DNA of 64,000 nucleotides from assembly GCF_008245225.1 (NCBI RefSeq), contig NZ_VTAW01000007.1, positions 62,001 to 126,000 on the forward strand. The letters run 5' to 3'. Position 1 is the stretch's first letter, and each line of letters begins with the position of its first letter. Made by a program: the position numbers and the translations under genes. Below are positions 35,481-44,394 of the stretch, piece after piece. The stretch comes from Natrialba swarupiae (GTDB lineage Archaea > Halobacteriota > Halobacteria > Halobacteriales > Natrialbaceae). A model generated the notes under the pieces. The model had not been told where the DNA came from. It did no database searches and worked only from the letters and a program-made list of their open reading frames with translations.

Positions 35481-36023
35481 ACAATCGACAGTAATCGATT
35501 TTCTTGTTGCACGCTCGCTCGTGAATCGGGTGTCAGTGCCATCGGTGATGGCCACTCGAGTGCACGCAGTGAGCAGATCGTTACAACGGGTACGAAAGTC
35601 CGGGAGGGCATCCGGTCGTAGTACGAATCCACAAGTAATTCGACGTGTCCTGCAAGGATTGTTGATTAGCTATGTGGACAGACAATCAATAGGAACAGGT
35701 GAATCGTTTTACGTAATTCAAACCACTCCCCAGTTACCGACAGTATCTATAATACCCTTAGTCAATTATTCCATATCTTCTTGATAAGAAATAAAAGCTA
35801 GCGGTTTGATAATCCATGGTGACACACCGCACAGTATTCCGTAACACATTCCGACGGAGAACAGATCAGGGCCAAAGCCGCCCAGATTTGACACCCACTC
35901 GGGGCCGGAAAACGGGAGGGTTCGACGGGTAACGGGTATCGGGACCCGTGCGGAGAGTATCCGCTCGTGGAATTGATGTTACAGGCATATACTCGGTGGT
36001 GAAGCTATACGGGTGCTACTCTA

Positions 36024-36039
36024 CTATAGTAGCCACTGA
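36024..36039 (-). repeat. 16-base inverted repeat, right copy
   Basis: Exact reverse complement of 30674-30689. See that entry. Confidence 0.6.
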
Positions 36040-36265
36040 TGCGGACGACGATGGGTCTATACCGACCAATCACACGATGGAGAGCGACCGACCGGCAACC
36101 AGATATGGGTTAGTCGACGCAGGGTGAGTCCGTACACGGGACCGAGCGACGTGAGCGAGTCGGAGACCACGAAACATCCGGTTAGCGACGGTCATCGCTA
36201 ACTCATTGCTGATCGTACCAGTTGGGACGATAGGATACAGCAAGGTGGCGAAACGCAGAACAGCC

Positions 36266-36297
36266 ACTCATACGGTTTACTGTCCCAGTGGACCAGC
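36266..36297 (+). repeat. Dispersed tacggt element, inverted orientation
   Basis: Contains ctcatacggtttactg, resembling the reverse complement of the segment at 37134-37163 (ctcatacggtctgcgatg) and of the 3' part of copy A. Similarity is short and imperfect. Confidence 0.35.
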
Positions 36298-36365
36298 GCA
36301 ACCGCCACTTGATTCGCGGACGTATAAAAAGTATCTGACAGGAAACGGTATCAGAGTGGGAGTGA

Positions 36366-36372
36366 TTATATA
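36366..36372 (+). promoter_or_regulatory. TATA box before the DUF1989 gene
   Basis: ttatata is centred 31 bases before the ATG at 36400. Confidence 0.55.
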
Positions 36373-36399
36373 ACAGGAACACCGATACGATACGGTAAG

Positions 36400-37026
36400 A
36401 TGGGGTTCACACACTCGCACTCGGAAGTAGTTCCGGCGTCGACTGCTCGAGCGTATCAGGTGGCCGCACATCAGCGGTTTCGGATCGTAGCACACGAGGG
36501 CGCACAGGTTTGTGACGCAGCCTTCGTTGGTGCCGACAACCACTCCGTCACTTATAGCTCGGACCTATCCGTGCTGTTCAACCAGCTCGAGGGGACAGGC
36601 GATATCCACAGCCTCGAGACGCTGTATTCTCGCCCACCGGACACGGAGCCAATGGTACGTGTGACTGAAGATACGATCGGTCACCATTTCCCGTGGGCCG
36701 GGGGGATGTGCTGTTCGTACTTATACGAGATACGTGACGACGAACCATCTCACGAGAACTGCGCGGACAACCTGCTTACGGCCCTCAACGAGCGTGGTCT
36801 TTCGCTAGAGAAGGTACCGGAAGTGTTCAACATCGGAATGCACGTTACCGTCGAGGACGATCAAATCCAGTACCTACCTCCGGAGTTTGGCCGGGGAGAT
36901 TACATCGAACTCGAACCCCAGATCGATCTGATCGTCGGGATTTCCTCGTGTCCAAACGATACGACAATCATGAACGAATCCGAGCCGAAATCACTGGAGA
37001 TCCAGTTCGAGGACCCGCCGCGGTAA
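36400..37026 (+). CDS. DUF1989 (urea carboxylase-associated) family protein
   Basis: A 208-residue protein of the family often found beside urea carboxylase/allophanate genes. Recognisable parts are VVPASTARAYQVAAHQRFRIVAHEGAQVCD near the start, PWAGGMCCSYLYEI, ALNERGLSLEKVPEVFNIGMHVTVEDD, and the C-terminal GDYIELEPQIDLIVGISSCPNDTT. The conserved Cys and His residues suggest a metal site, but the activity is not established. No urea carboxylase is seen here; the neighbours are a Rieske ferredoxin and a luciferase-like enzyme. It may act on an amino-acid or ureide-like compound. Confidence 0.85.
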   Translation: MGFTHSHSEVVPASTARAYQVAAHQRFRIVAHEGAQVCDAAFVGADNHSVTYSSDLSVLFNQLEGTGDIHSLETLYSRPPDTEPMVRVTEDTIGHHFPWAGGMCCSYLYEIRDDEPSHENCADNLLTALNERGLSLEKVPEVFNIGMHVTVEDDQIQYLPPEFGRGDYIELEPQIDLIVGISSCPNDTTIMNESEPKSLEIQFEDPPR

Positions 37027-37133
37027 GTCGTACGTCCGACAAGCGTAGGACCTCTCCGAAACCAAGCATTCAGTGTCCCACGTCAGTAGTGAGAAAGCCA
37101 GCATGAGATTCGGACGCTATCTCACGAACTCGA

Positions 37134-37163
37134 GCGACAATCAGTCATCGCAGACCGTATGAG
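37134..37163 (+). repeat. Dispersed tacggt element, copy near 37140
   Basis: gacaatcag...cagaccgtatgag, similar to the 3' end of copy A at 35450-35480. Intergenic, before the 37266 gene. Confidence 0.35.
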
Positions 37164-37236
37164 TGCTGTCGATCGATTGCATAGGCCTGCTGTAACCGAA
37201 GAGAGATCGTTGGTGGGTATCCATTGCGACACAAAC

Positions 37237-37245
37237 CTTAATATT
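37237..37245 (+). promoter_or_regulatory. TATA-like box before the 37266 gene
   Basis: cttaatatt is centred about 25 bases before the ATG at 37266, consistent with a leaderless start. Confidence 0.5.
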
Positions 37246-37265
37246 CTCGTAGACCATTCTGAATC

Positions 37266-38144
37266 ATGAAAATAGGGTACGCAATCGACGCCTTCCAGTC
37301 GCTCGACAGTGACTCGGCCAGTGCAGGCGATGACGTCGTCTCAGGTGCACAGGCCGCATACGATAGTGATTTCGATTACGTGGAGTGTCCCGATCACCAC
37401 ATCAGTGACGACCGCCACTTCTTCCAACATCTTCCGACCGCATCCCGGCTATCCGCGACGTTCGACCACGTCGCGGTCATGTGTCTCCTTCCACTATACG
37501 ACCCGGTGTATCTCGCCGAACGACTCGGTACGCTCGATTGCTTCGTCGACCAGCTCGACCTGTGGTGTGCAGTTGGGGGGCACGAACCGGCCTTCGATGC
37601 GTTCGACGTGTCGTTCGAGAACCGTGCCGAACTGTTCGATGAACATCTCTCCGTCATCGAATCGCTGACAGCTGACGACGAGCCCGTCTTTTTTGACGGA
37701 GAGCACGTCAGCCTCGACGGCGTACTCATCAACCCACGGCCGGATCTCCGGGTCTGTATCGGCGGAATCGCAAAACCGGCGGTCAGACGTGCCGGACGGC
37801 GCGGCGATGCCTGGGTCGTCTCCGTCCAAGAAACCGACGACGACCTCGAGCGAAAGCTCGAGTGGTTCAACGACGCCGGCGGGGGCGACGTCGTGCTTCG
37901 TCGCGATGCCCTGATCCGCGACGATGCCACCGCGGCGGCGGCCGACGTCGAGTCGCTCATCCAGAACGGCTACCGCGGCTGGGACGATCCAGCCGGTCGG
38001 ATTCTGTCCGGCGATCCAGCAACTGTCGCTGACCGACTCGAGCAGTACGAATCGCTCGGGGTAGACGAAGTCGTCATCAGCCCAGTCGACGACGCGGGCG
38101 AGACTGTCGACCGGTTTCGCGACGTCCGGAAATATCTGGGCTGA
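37266..38144 (+). CDS. Luciferase-like (LLM class) flavin-dependent oxidoreductase
   Basis: A 292-residue member, shorter than the other two in the window. Family features include FDYVECPDHHISDDRHFFQHLPTASRLSATFDHVAVMC, where the DHH replaces the more usual E-H, and INPRPDLRVCIGGIAKPAVRRAGRRGDAWVV near 160-190, the flavin/F420 phosphate region. The ending DEVVISPVDDAGETVDRFRDV is standard. It lies 239 bases after the DUF1989 gene. Pyrimidine monooxygenase RutA belongs to this superfamily, but nothing here proves that activity. Confidence 0.83.
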   Translation: MKIGYAIDAFQSLDSDSASAGDDVVSGAQAAYDSDFDYVECPDHHISDDRHFFQHLPTASRLSATFDHVAVMCLLPLYDPVYLAERLGTLDCFVDQLDLWCAVGGHEPAFDAFDVSFENRAELFDEHLSVIESLTADDEPVFFDGEHVSLDGVLINPRPDLRVCIGGIAKPAVRRAGRRGDAWVVSVQETDDDLERKLEWFNDAGGGDVVLRRDALIRDDATAAAADVESLIQNGYRGWDDPAGRILSGDPATVADRLEQYESLGVDEVVISPVDDAGETVDRFRDVRKYLG

Positions 38145-38689
38145 TTGTACTCGTCGGGAACAGTTTCCGCAGTTGATCCGGGAGACGTCAGATCCGTCTC
38201 TCCGTCTGTGAGGTGTTGCCGGTTGAGCGTCGCTGGGCGCTCGAGCCGATCGTGTGACCCGATCTTGCCGCCGACTCCATCGATTTTGGGGTGAGCGCGC
38301 CGAAATCAGTGAGGCGGAGTCGCCCACACGGGCGGAAACGACGTCCAGTAACTCGGCGATTGCCTCGGCTACTCGCCATCGCTTAGAGTCACAACTGCAA
38401 ACGGGACACTGATCGCCGATCCGTCCGCCGAGCAGGCGTAGAAGACGTGCAGTGGCGACTGTAGCCGATTGATCGAAGAGACACACGATCACAGACAGCG
38501 TCACACGAGACGCTTGTCACCGCTACTCACCCGGGGTGGGTATCCGTGGCCAACGACGAATTACGAACGGCTACAGAAATATCGGACCGGCACACCGTGA
38601 TTTGACTTATACGGGTTCCTGTCGGTCAGTTCCGGTGCACCCGCGAACCCTGGGGCAGTTGTGTCGGGACAGTGGGACAGAAATCCGTA
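38145..38689. other. 545-base convergent intergenic region
   Basis: Lies between the 3' ends of the 37266 gene and the ABC ATPase. The minus strand can encode a short CPVCSCD-containing frame that I do not accept as a gene. Nothing else is evident. Confidence 0.5.
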
Positions 38690-39484
38690 TTAGTCGACTG
38701 TCATCGACTGCTCGAATCCAATCTGAGCCTCGGATTTCAGGGCTTCCCACAGATCGTCGGTGATTTCGTTGAATCTATCCGACGTCATGATCGACTCGTC
38801 TCGTGGTCGTTCGATGTCGACTTCGACTAGTTCTTTGATCTCGCCAGGGCGTGCGCTCATCACGAACACTCTGTCGGAGAGAAATGCAGCCTCAGTAATC
38901 GAGTGTGTAATGAACATCGTCGTTTGATTGGTTTCCTGACATATTCGGAGTAGTTCGCCACCGAGAATGAGTCGGGTTTGCTCGTCCAGCGCACCGAAGG
39001 GTTCGTCCATCAACATCAGATCCGGATTGAGCGCCAGCGTTCGAGCAATTGCAACGCGCTGTCTCATTCCGCCGGAAAGTTCCGATGGATAATTGTCTTC
39101 GAACCCCGAGAGACCAACTAACTCGAGAATATCGTGTGCACGGTCACGTCGCTCCTGTTTGCCCACACCCCTCATTTCCAGACCGAATTCGACGTTCTCG
39201 AGCGTAGAACGCCACGGGAACGTCGAATCCTCCTGAAAAACGACCCCGATGTCTTCTCGCGGTCCTGTAATTGACTCACCGTCTAACGTGATTTCACCTT
39301 CGGTCGGTTCGATCAGCCCAGCCACCATTTTCATCAGCGTGCTTTTACCGCACCCTGTCGGACCGATGACGGAGAAGAACTCCCCTTCATCGAGTTCACA
39401 GCTGACGTCACGAACGGCTTCGACACTGTTCGGTTTGTTCGCGTTGTACGTCTTGGAAACGTTGTTTATTTCTAATTTTGCCAT
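38690..39484 (-). CDS. Nitrate/sulfonate/taurine-type ABC ATP-binding protein (SsuB/TauB-like)
   Basis: A 264-residue ATPase with Walker A GPTGCGKST, signature LSGGMRQRVAIARTL and Walker B LMLMDEPFGALDEQTR, all typical of the SsuB/TauB/ThiZ group. It is the last gene of the minus-strand operon 42217-38690, two bases after the permease stop. Substrates of the group include sulfonates, nitrate and pyrimidine precursors. Confidence 0.9.
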   Translation of the reverse strand: MAKLEINNVSKTYNANKPNSVEAVRDVSCELDEGEFFSVIGPTGCGKSTLMKMVAGLIEPTEGEITLDGESITGPREDIGVVFQEDSTFPWRSTLENVEFGLEMRGVGKQERRDRAHDILELVGLSGFEDNYPSELSGGMRQRVAIARTLALNPDLMLMDEPFGALDEQTRLILGGELLRICQETNQTTMFITHSITEAAFLSDRVFVMSARPGEIKELVEVDIERPRDESIMTSDRFNEITDDLWEALKSEAQIGFEQSMTVD

Positions 39485-39486
39485 TG

Positions 39487-40299
39487 TTAGATCCCCATCT
39501 GTTCGTCGGAGGTCATATTCCAGCGTTCCTCAAGCAGTTGTTGAGCGCCGTAGAAGATAATGTTGATTACAAAGGCGATCACGGCTAACACGGTAACGAC
39601 GATTAGAATCTCTTCGCTGTTAAACGTTCCCATAGCATGCTGTAAGACCAGGCCAAGGCCGGATCTGGCAGCGAATAGTTCGACGAGAATAACCGCCAGG
39701 AAAGCACTATTGAACGTAAGTCGAAGAGCGACGACTAACTGGACGAGAATGTACGGGAGCACGATGTGGCGGAACATCTGATACCGCGAGACCTGAAGCG
39801 ACTTTCCAACGTTGATGTAGACGTCGTCGATCGAGCGTACCGCCCCCATTGTAATGATCAGCATCGGGAAAAACGACGAAAACGTTGCAAACCCAACTTT
39901 CGTATTCAACCCGACACCGAAAATAAAGAGGAATATCGGGTACATCGTAATCTTTGGGACGGAGTAAAACGAGAGGAAAAACGGTTCAACGATGTCGTAG
40001 GCGGGTTTGTTAAACCCGAGGATCAACCCAGTGACACCGCCAATGACGGTCGCGATGAGAAATGAAATAACGACAGCCTGCATCGTCACGTTCGTGTTCG
40101 GGATAACCCATCCTGATTGGATTCCCTCATAGAGGGCTGAGAAGGTGTGGACTGGCCCTGGAAGAACACGTGGCCCAATCCACCGACTCAACAGCTCCCA
40201 GAGACCGACGATAACGAAGGGAACGAGCAGCCGGTAGAGCGCGATCGATGACGGTGTCCGATCCAATATGTCTTGAGTGCGTGTTGTTTTGGTACTCAT
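39487..40299 (-). CDS. SsuC-type ABC transporter permease 1
   Basis: A 270-residue permease with about six helices. The coupling region GKSLQVSRYQMFRHIVLPYILVQLVVALRL is the EAA-like loop of the SsuC/TauC family. Start ATG at 40299 follows the upstream permease stop after one base. The two permease genes (this and 40301-41077) are paralogs and probably form a heterodimer. Confidence 0.9.
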   Translation of the reverse strand: MSTKTTRTQDILDRTPSSIALYRLLVPFVIVGLWELLSRWIGPRVLPGPVHTFSALYEGIQSGWVIPNTNVTMQAVVISFLIATVIGGVTGLILGFNKPAYDIVEPFFLSFYSVPKITMYPIFLFIFGVGLNTKVGFATFSSFFPMLIITMGAVRSIDDVYINVGKSLQVSRYQMFRHIVLPYILVQLVVALRLTFNSAFLAVILVELFAARSGLGLVLQHAMGTFNSEEILIVVTVLAVIAFVINIIFYGAQQLLEERWNMTSDEQMGI

Positions 40300-40300
40300 T

Positions 40301-41077
40301 TCACGTCCTCCGGTGAAGTCTGTCTTCGATTCGGATCAGTCCGAGATTCACAACGACTGCTAGCGTTATCACTATCAGTAATACGGCGTACATATCTGCA
40401 GTCTGAAACTGCTGATAGTACCAAGAGATCTGGTATCCGAGTCCCGAATTCGAGAGAATGAACTCGCTTGCGATAACGCCGATAAATGCGTACACGAATC
40501 CAAGCTTTAAGCCAGTGAAGATATAGGGGACCGCTGCGGGGAAAATCACGTGACGAAACTGTTCTCGACGCGAAAGACCCATCGAGCGTCCGACGTCGAT
40601 GAGGACGTCCGGAACCTTTGCCAAGCCGTTCGCAGTGCTAATAATGATGATCGTGACGCTCATCGCGAAGGCGATGAGAACGATAGGGAACACGTTCAGC
40701 CCGAAAACGATGATGAACATCGGGTAAAAGACGAATATTGGCATGGCGTACAGTACAATCAAGTACGGGTCCAACACCTGCTTGACCTTGTCGTGTCGCC
40801 ACAGGAACCAGCCTATGACCAACGCGACCAGTGTCGCCGACACAAACGAGACGAACACGAGACCGATCGTCGTAATGATATCGTCCGTGAGTTCTCCCGA
40901 TACGAGAAGACCGTACGCTGTTTCCACCATTGTGGAGAGTGGAACGTACGTTAGTTGGTCGAACCATTCAGCACGACCAACTAGTTCGAGCGTCGCCAAT
41001 ATCGCAACCAACAACGTTGCTCTACCGAGCCGTATCTGTTTACTATAGGGTAACGATGAAAGTCCTGTTAAACTCAT
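40301..41077 (-). CDS. SsuC-type ABC transporter permease 2
   Basis: A 258-residue permease, paralog of the gene at 39487. The coupling loop reads GRSMGLSRREQFRHVIFPAAVPYIFTGLKLGF. About 50 bases after the binding-protein gene. Two distinct permeases in one SsuABC-type operon is a common arrangement in pyrimidine/riboflavin-precursor-like systems but also occurs elsewhere. Confidence 0.9.
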   Translation of the reverse strand: MSLTGLSSLPYSKQIRLGRATLLVAILATLELVGRAEWFDQLTYVPLSTMVETAYGLLVSGELTDDIITTIGLVFVSFVSATLVALVIGWFLWRHDKVKQVLDPYLIVLYAMPIFVFYPMFIIVFGLNVFPIVLIAFAMSVTIIIISTANGLAKVPDVLIDVGRSMGLSRREQFRHVIFPAAVPYIFTGLKLGFVYAFIGVIASEFILSNSGLGYQISWYYQQFQTADMYAVLLIVITLAVVVNLGLIRIEDRLHRRT

Positions 41078-41128
41078 ATGTATGTGGTCGGATAGGTGTT
41101 CAAGTTCTGTTGTGTACAGCAGAACTCG

Positions 41129-42217
41129 TTAGAGCCAGTCACTCTGATACTCTTCGGGCAAGTACTCGTCCCGGAAGAGTTCCTCACGCTCTAATTCCTC
41201 GTCTTCCTCTAAGGTTCCGTCGAACTGAAGGACACGCTCTAAATTATCCGCGAACTCTTCGGACATCCCAATTTGGAAGAACGCCTCCGGTTGCGTGTCC
41301 TCTAAACCAGCGATGGCGAGTTCTTCGTCGAAGTCGGCTTCAGCAGCCCACAAACGCCCTGCTTCATCGACGTTGTCGTGAATCCATTCGGACGAGTCGA
41401 TCCAGCCCTGGAGGAACCCTCGAGCCAGTTCTGGCTCCTGGTCGAGGATGATGTTACCCATCGAAAGGATGTCCTCGGTGTACTCCTCGACGTAGTCTCT
41501 GGTGTGCCATACACGACGTGTTTCTTCATTCCTGAGCATCTCCGTTGACGTCGGGTTCGTGTTGAGACCCACGTCGGCGATCCCTTCTCTCACCGCGGAC
41601 ATCACTTCGCCCAGCCCACCGGTATACAGGAACTCGATATCATCCAGCGAGATACCATCCGCTGCTTCTATCGATAACACTGCATTGGCTTCACCGGACG
41701 ACGCAGGGTCAGTTACAGCAATCGTTTCCACGTCCTGGATCTCTTCGATGTCCGAGTCGACGCGTGTCTGGTAATCGATGTCCGGAACGGCTGTTGCCAT
41801 ACCGACAATGTGAAGCGGTGCTCCCTGGTTGAACGCTTGCGCCGTTGCGTTCGGAGGTGACATACCGACCTCGATGTCCCCCGTCGTGATCGTCCGAACT
41901 CCACCACCACCCCCATCAGTTGAGACGATATCGTCTACGCTAACCCCGTTGTCCTCGAAAAACCCCTCCTCCATACCAACGGTGAGTGGGAGACCGTGCG
42001 GAATAACAGGATAATGAGAGAACCCCACAGAGAGACTGTCGGTCCCTCCGTTACCCCCATTTCCGTTCGCCGACGTACCATTACCGTCGTCGTCGTCCGA
42101 ATCCGGAGTCGGCGTATCTTCCTCACCCAGACAGCCTGTGACACCGATCGATAATGCCACTCCTGCGGTACCTGATGCTTTCATGAACGAGCGTCTGTTG
42201 GAACTGTGTTTAACCAT
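41129..42217 (-). CDS. NMT1/SsuA-type ABC substrate-binding lipoprotein
   Basis: A 362-residue binding protein from the ATG at 42217. Tat motif NRRSFMK and lipobox VTGC precede an acidic Asp/Gly/Asn linker. The mature start is LSVGFSHYPVIPHGLPLTVGMEEGFFEDNGVSVDDI, with DGGGGGVRTITTGDIEVGMSPPNATAQAFNQG, the usual NMT1/THI5-like core. An AT-rich box (catatag) lies about 25 bases upstream. It heads the importer operon and is divergent from the isochorismatase-fold gene at 42363 across 145 bases, so the two are likely co-regulated. Confidence 0.88.
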   Translation of the reverse strand: MVKHSSNRRSFMKASGTAGVALSIGVTGCLGEEDTPTPDSDDDDGNGTSANGNGGNGGTDSLSVGFSHYPVIPHGLPLTVGMEEGFFEDNGVSVDDIVSTDGGGGGVRTITTGDIEVGMSPPNATAQAFNQGAPLHIVGMATAVPDIDYQTRVDSDIEEIQDVETIAVTDPASSGEANAVLSIEAADGISLDDIEFLYTGGLGEVMSAVREGIADVGLNTNPTSTEMLRNEETRRVWHTRDYVEEYTEDILSMGNIILDQEPELARGFLQGWIDSSEWIHDNVDEAGRLWAAEADFDEELAIAGLEDTQPEAFFQIGMSEEFADNLERVLQFDGTLEEDEELEREELFRDEYLPEEYQSDWL

Positions 42218-42329
42218 GTGAGTTTTCAACACACTATATGTGTACATCTACAACGCAACTCCACCGTATTAAATCCAACCCATCCGGAAAATTTCAGCAG
42301 CCAGGTCAGAGAGAGTAGTGGTGGGAAAA

Positions 42330-42336
42330 GTTATAT
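42330..42336 (+). promoter_or_regulatory. TATA box before isochorismatase-fold paralog 2
   Basis: gttatat is centred 30 bases before the ATG at 42363, within the short divergent promoter region shared with the SsuA-type binding protein. Confidence 0.5.
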
Positions 42337-42362
42337 GCGAACCACCTGGTATCGTACACTGG

Positions 42363-43022
42363 ATGTACATTCCAGAACTCGTTCCAGAGGACGACAAGGA
42401 AGTTCTGCTCGAGAAGGCTGGGTATGCCGGATCAGTCGGTTTCGGTGAGACACCAGCAGTCCTCATCGTTGACATGACTAACGCGTTTGTCGAAGACGAC
42501 TATCCAAACGGATACGCCGAGACCGGCAAACCTGCAGTGGAAGCCATTTCACGATTGATGGACGACGCACGAAAGCACGGAATCAGAGGATACTATGCGA
42601 AAGCAAAGACGGAAGGAAGCCCAGTCGAACTCGGTAGATGGACGGAGTCGACGGGCCTGGGCGAAGACGACCAGGGCCACGAACCGACCGATGGCAATCC
42701 TGACGAGTTGGCCGACGGTATCGAGCCAGGCCCACAGGACGTCGTTATCGACGAGAAATACAAACCGAGCATGTTCTTCGGAACGCAACTCGAGAGTATG
42801 CTGAGTTACGACGGTGTGGACACACTGATCGTGACAGGAATGACGACATCGGGATGTGTCCGCGCAACAGTCGTCGATGCGTTCTCGTACAACTACCGGA
42901 TCATCGTACCGGAAGAGTGCGTTGCCGACCGCTCACAGATTTCACACGAAACGACGCTATTCGATATCGACATGAAATACGGTGACGTTCGGCCACTCGA
43001 CGACGTCCTCGAACAGTTATGA
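42363..43022 (+). CDS. Isochorismatase-fold cysteine hydrolase, paralog 2
   Basis: A 219-residue hydrolase from the ATG at 42363 with the complete cysteine triad: Asp37 (VLIVDMTNAF), Lys132/134 (EKYKPSMFF) and Cys165 (TTSGCVRATVVDAF). Very similar to the 25390 protein, with a 10-residue extra acidic loop near 100-125. It faces the SsuABC-type operon, which strongly suggests it acts on the imported compound. N-carbamoylsarcosine-amidase-type chemistry (release of CO2 and NH3 from a ureido group) or ureidoacrylate amidase (RutB-type) are both possible. Confidence 0.88.
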   Translation: MYIPELVPEDDKEVLLEKAGYAGSVGFGETPAVLIVDMTNAFVEDDYPNGYAETGKPAVEAISRLMDDARKHGIRGYYAKAKTEGSPVELGRWTESTGLGEDDQGHEPTDGNPDELADGIEPGPQDVVIDEKYKPSMFFGTQLESMLSYDGVDTLIVTGMTTSGCVRATVVDAFSYNYRIIVPEECVADRSQISHETTLFDIDMKYGDVRPLDDVLEQL

Positions 43023-43112
43023 GGGTTCTGTCGGCAGCGAGTTACACTGCTGTCATCGGTCCCAGGGCCAGGTAACCGAGGGACGCACCTCTCGTCACAG
43101 ATACGGGCTGTC

Positions 43113-43190
43113 ATGAGTCGGTACGGGCCGACCATAGAGCAGCGGGCGATCGACCAGCAATCCGTATCAGTCGTGGCAGATCGTATGCGC
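43113..43190 (+). repeat. Dispersed intergenic element, copy B
   Basis: Related to copy A at 35410-35480 (about 76 percent over the first 50 bases). Lies in the 296-base spacer before azlC. No coding function recognised. Confidence 0.45.
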
Positions 43191-43318
43191 CAAGTGAAGC
43201 TGACGAAGACCGAAAGAGCGCAATCGTATCCACGCCGAAACGATGTCTGAAGACACGGTCAGCCGGTAACCAATGAAAAGACACAACAATCATTGCAGTT
43301 CGCACGTACGGTAGTGGT

Positions 43319-44047
43319 ATGGAATACGAGGACTTCGTTACTGGCGTTCGTGACATTACACCCGCTATTCCGCCGAACATTCCCTTCGGTATGCTCTTCG
43401 GCGCGACGGCAGTCGAGGTTGGCATCGCACCACTCGAGGCGGTTGGGATGTCGTTGTTCATGTTTGCTGGTGCTGGCCAGCTTGCCGCAGTCGACCTTCT
43501 CAGAACGGATACTGCCCTCCCAATCGTGCTGATAACGGTAATGGTGATAAACGTTCGATACATGATCTACAGCGCATCAATAGCCCCGCTCGTACGGGAC
43601 TTATCCAGGCGATGGCGAGCAGTCATGGGATATGCCCTCTTCGATATAAACTTCGCAATACTCACGAGCAAATTTCAGATCGACGGGGAAACAAAGGAGT
43701 CGTCATCCAGGGTGTCGAATATACACCGGGGATGGTACTACCTGGGGCTTACGGTACCAGCGGTCGGTTCGTTCGTTATCGCCACGTATATCGGGGCACT
43801 CGCCGGCGGCGCCATCGGCGATGGATTGAATTTAGAGTTCGCGATACCGCTGATCTTTATCGCGTTGCTGGCACCCTCTATCGAAAATTTTGGGACGTTG
43901 ATGACGGTGATCGCCGCGACAGTCGTTTCCGTCACAACAGTGGGACTGCCCTTCAACACCGGTCTGCTCGTAGCCATCATCTGTGGCGTTCTCGCCGGCG
44001 TTTCTGTCGATAATTACGATCGAATCCGAACCCGGGTGAGTCCCTGA
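43319..44047 (+). CDS. azlC: AzlC family amino-acid export protein
   Basis: A 242-residue, multi-helix protein with the AzlC pattern: DITPAIPPNIPFGMLFGATAVEVGIAPLEAVGMSLFMFAGAGQLAAVDLL and the NVRYMIYSASIAPL region. AzlC pairs with the small AzlD subunit to export branched-chain amino acids or analogues. AzlD starts on the last base of this gene, so the pair is translationally coupled. Confidence 0.9.
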   Translation: MEYEDFVTGVRDITPAIPPNIPFGMLFGATAVEVGIAPLEAVGMSLFMFAGAGQLAAVDLLRTDTALPIVLITVMVINVRYMIYSASIAPLVRDLSRRWRAVMGYALFDINFAILTSKFQIDGETKESSSRVSNIHRGWYYLGLTVPAVGSFVIATYIGALAGGAIGDGLNLEFAIPLIFIALLAPSIENFGTLMTVIAATVVSVTTVGLPFNTGLLVAIICGVLAGVSVDNYDRIRTRVSP

Positions 44048-44379
44048 TGGAAAACCTCTCTTCACCGATGATGTGGACAGTGATCGCACTGTTGAGCATC
44101 GCCACCTACCTTCTGAGAGCATCGTTCGTTCTGGGAATCGAACTGATAGGTGAGTTACCGCCTTCCGTCAGAAGCGTCCTCCCCTTCGTTCCATTAGCGG
44201 TGCTTGCGGCACTCGCTGCACCGGATCTCGCATTCGCCGACGGTTCGCTCTCGATCAGTCTCCACAACGAATACCTCGTCGCTGGACTCGTGGCGTTCGG
44301 AATCGCTCGAAAGACCGAGAGCCTCATACTGACGGTAGTAGCCGGGATGGGTCTTCTCTGGCTACTACAACTGCTGTGA
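44047..44379 (+). CDS. azlD: AzlD family small export subunit
   Basis: A 110-residue membrane protein with the AzlD features ATYLLRASFVLGIELIGELPPSVRSVLPFVPLAVLAALAAPDLAF and three to four helices. Start ATG overlaps the azlC stop by one base. It ends convergently with the M20 peptidase. Confidence 0.9.
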   Translation: MENLSSPMMWTVIALLSIATYLLRASFVLGIELIGELPPSVRSVLPFVPLAVLAALAAPDLAFADGSLSISLHNEYLVAGLVAFGIARKTESLILTVVAGMGLLWLLQLL

Positions 44380-44394
44380 ACTCCCGACGGACCC

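Larger units (their letters stand above)
35288..36399. other. 1.1-kb region without a convincing gene
   Basis: Open frames here are arginine- and serine-rich and lack the acidic bias of the organism's proteins. The stretch contains one copy of a dispersed element (35410-35480), an inverted 16-base repeat copy (36024-36039) and a related repeat at 36266-36297. A TATA-like box for the next gene is at its right end. It may be debris of old mobile DNA. Confidence 0.6.

Noticed and set aside
35347-35784. 145-residue plus-strand frame in the 1.1-kb gap
   Set aside because: It is basic and serine/arginine-rich, unlike this organism's acidic proteins, overlaps a repeat element and resembles no family.
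38188-38504. Minus-strand frame with CPVCSCD, a possible zinc finger
   Set aside because: One paired Cys motif is not enough; the rest is arginine-rich and continues antisense into the 37266 gene without conserved features.
43100-43200. CRISPR-like spacing of short repeats
   Set aside because: The similar units are few, imperfect and far apart, with no regular spacers and no cas genes.
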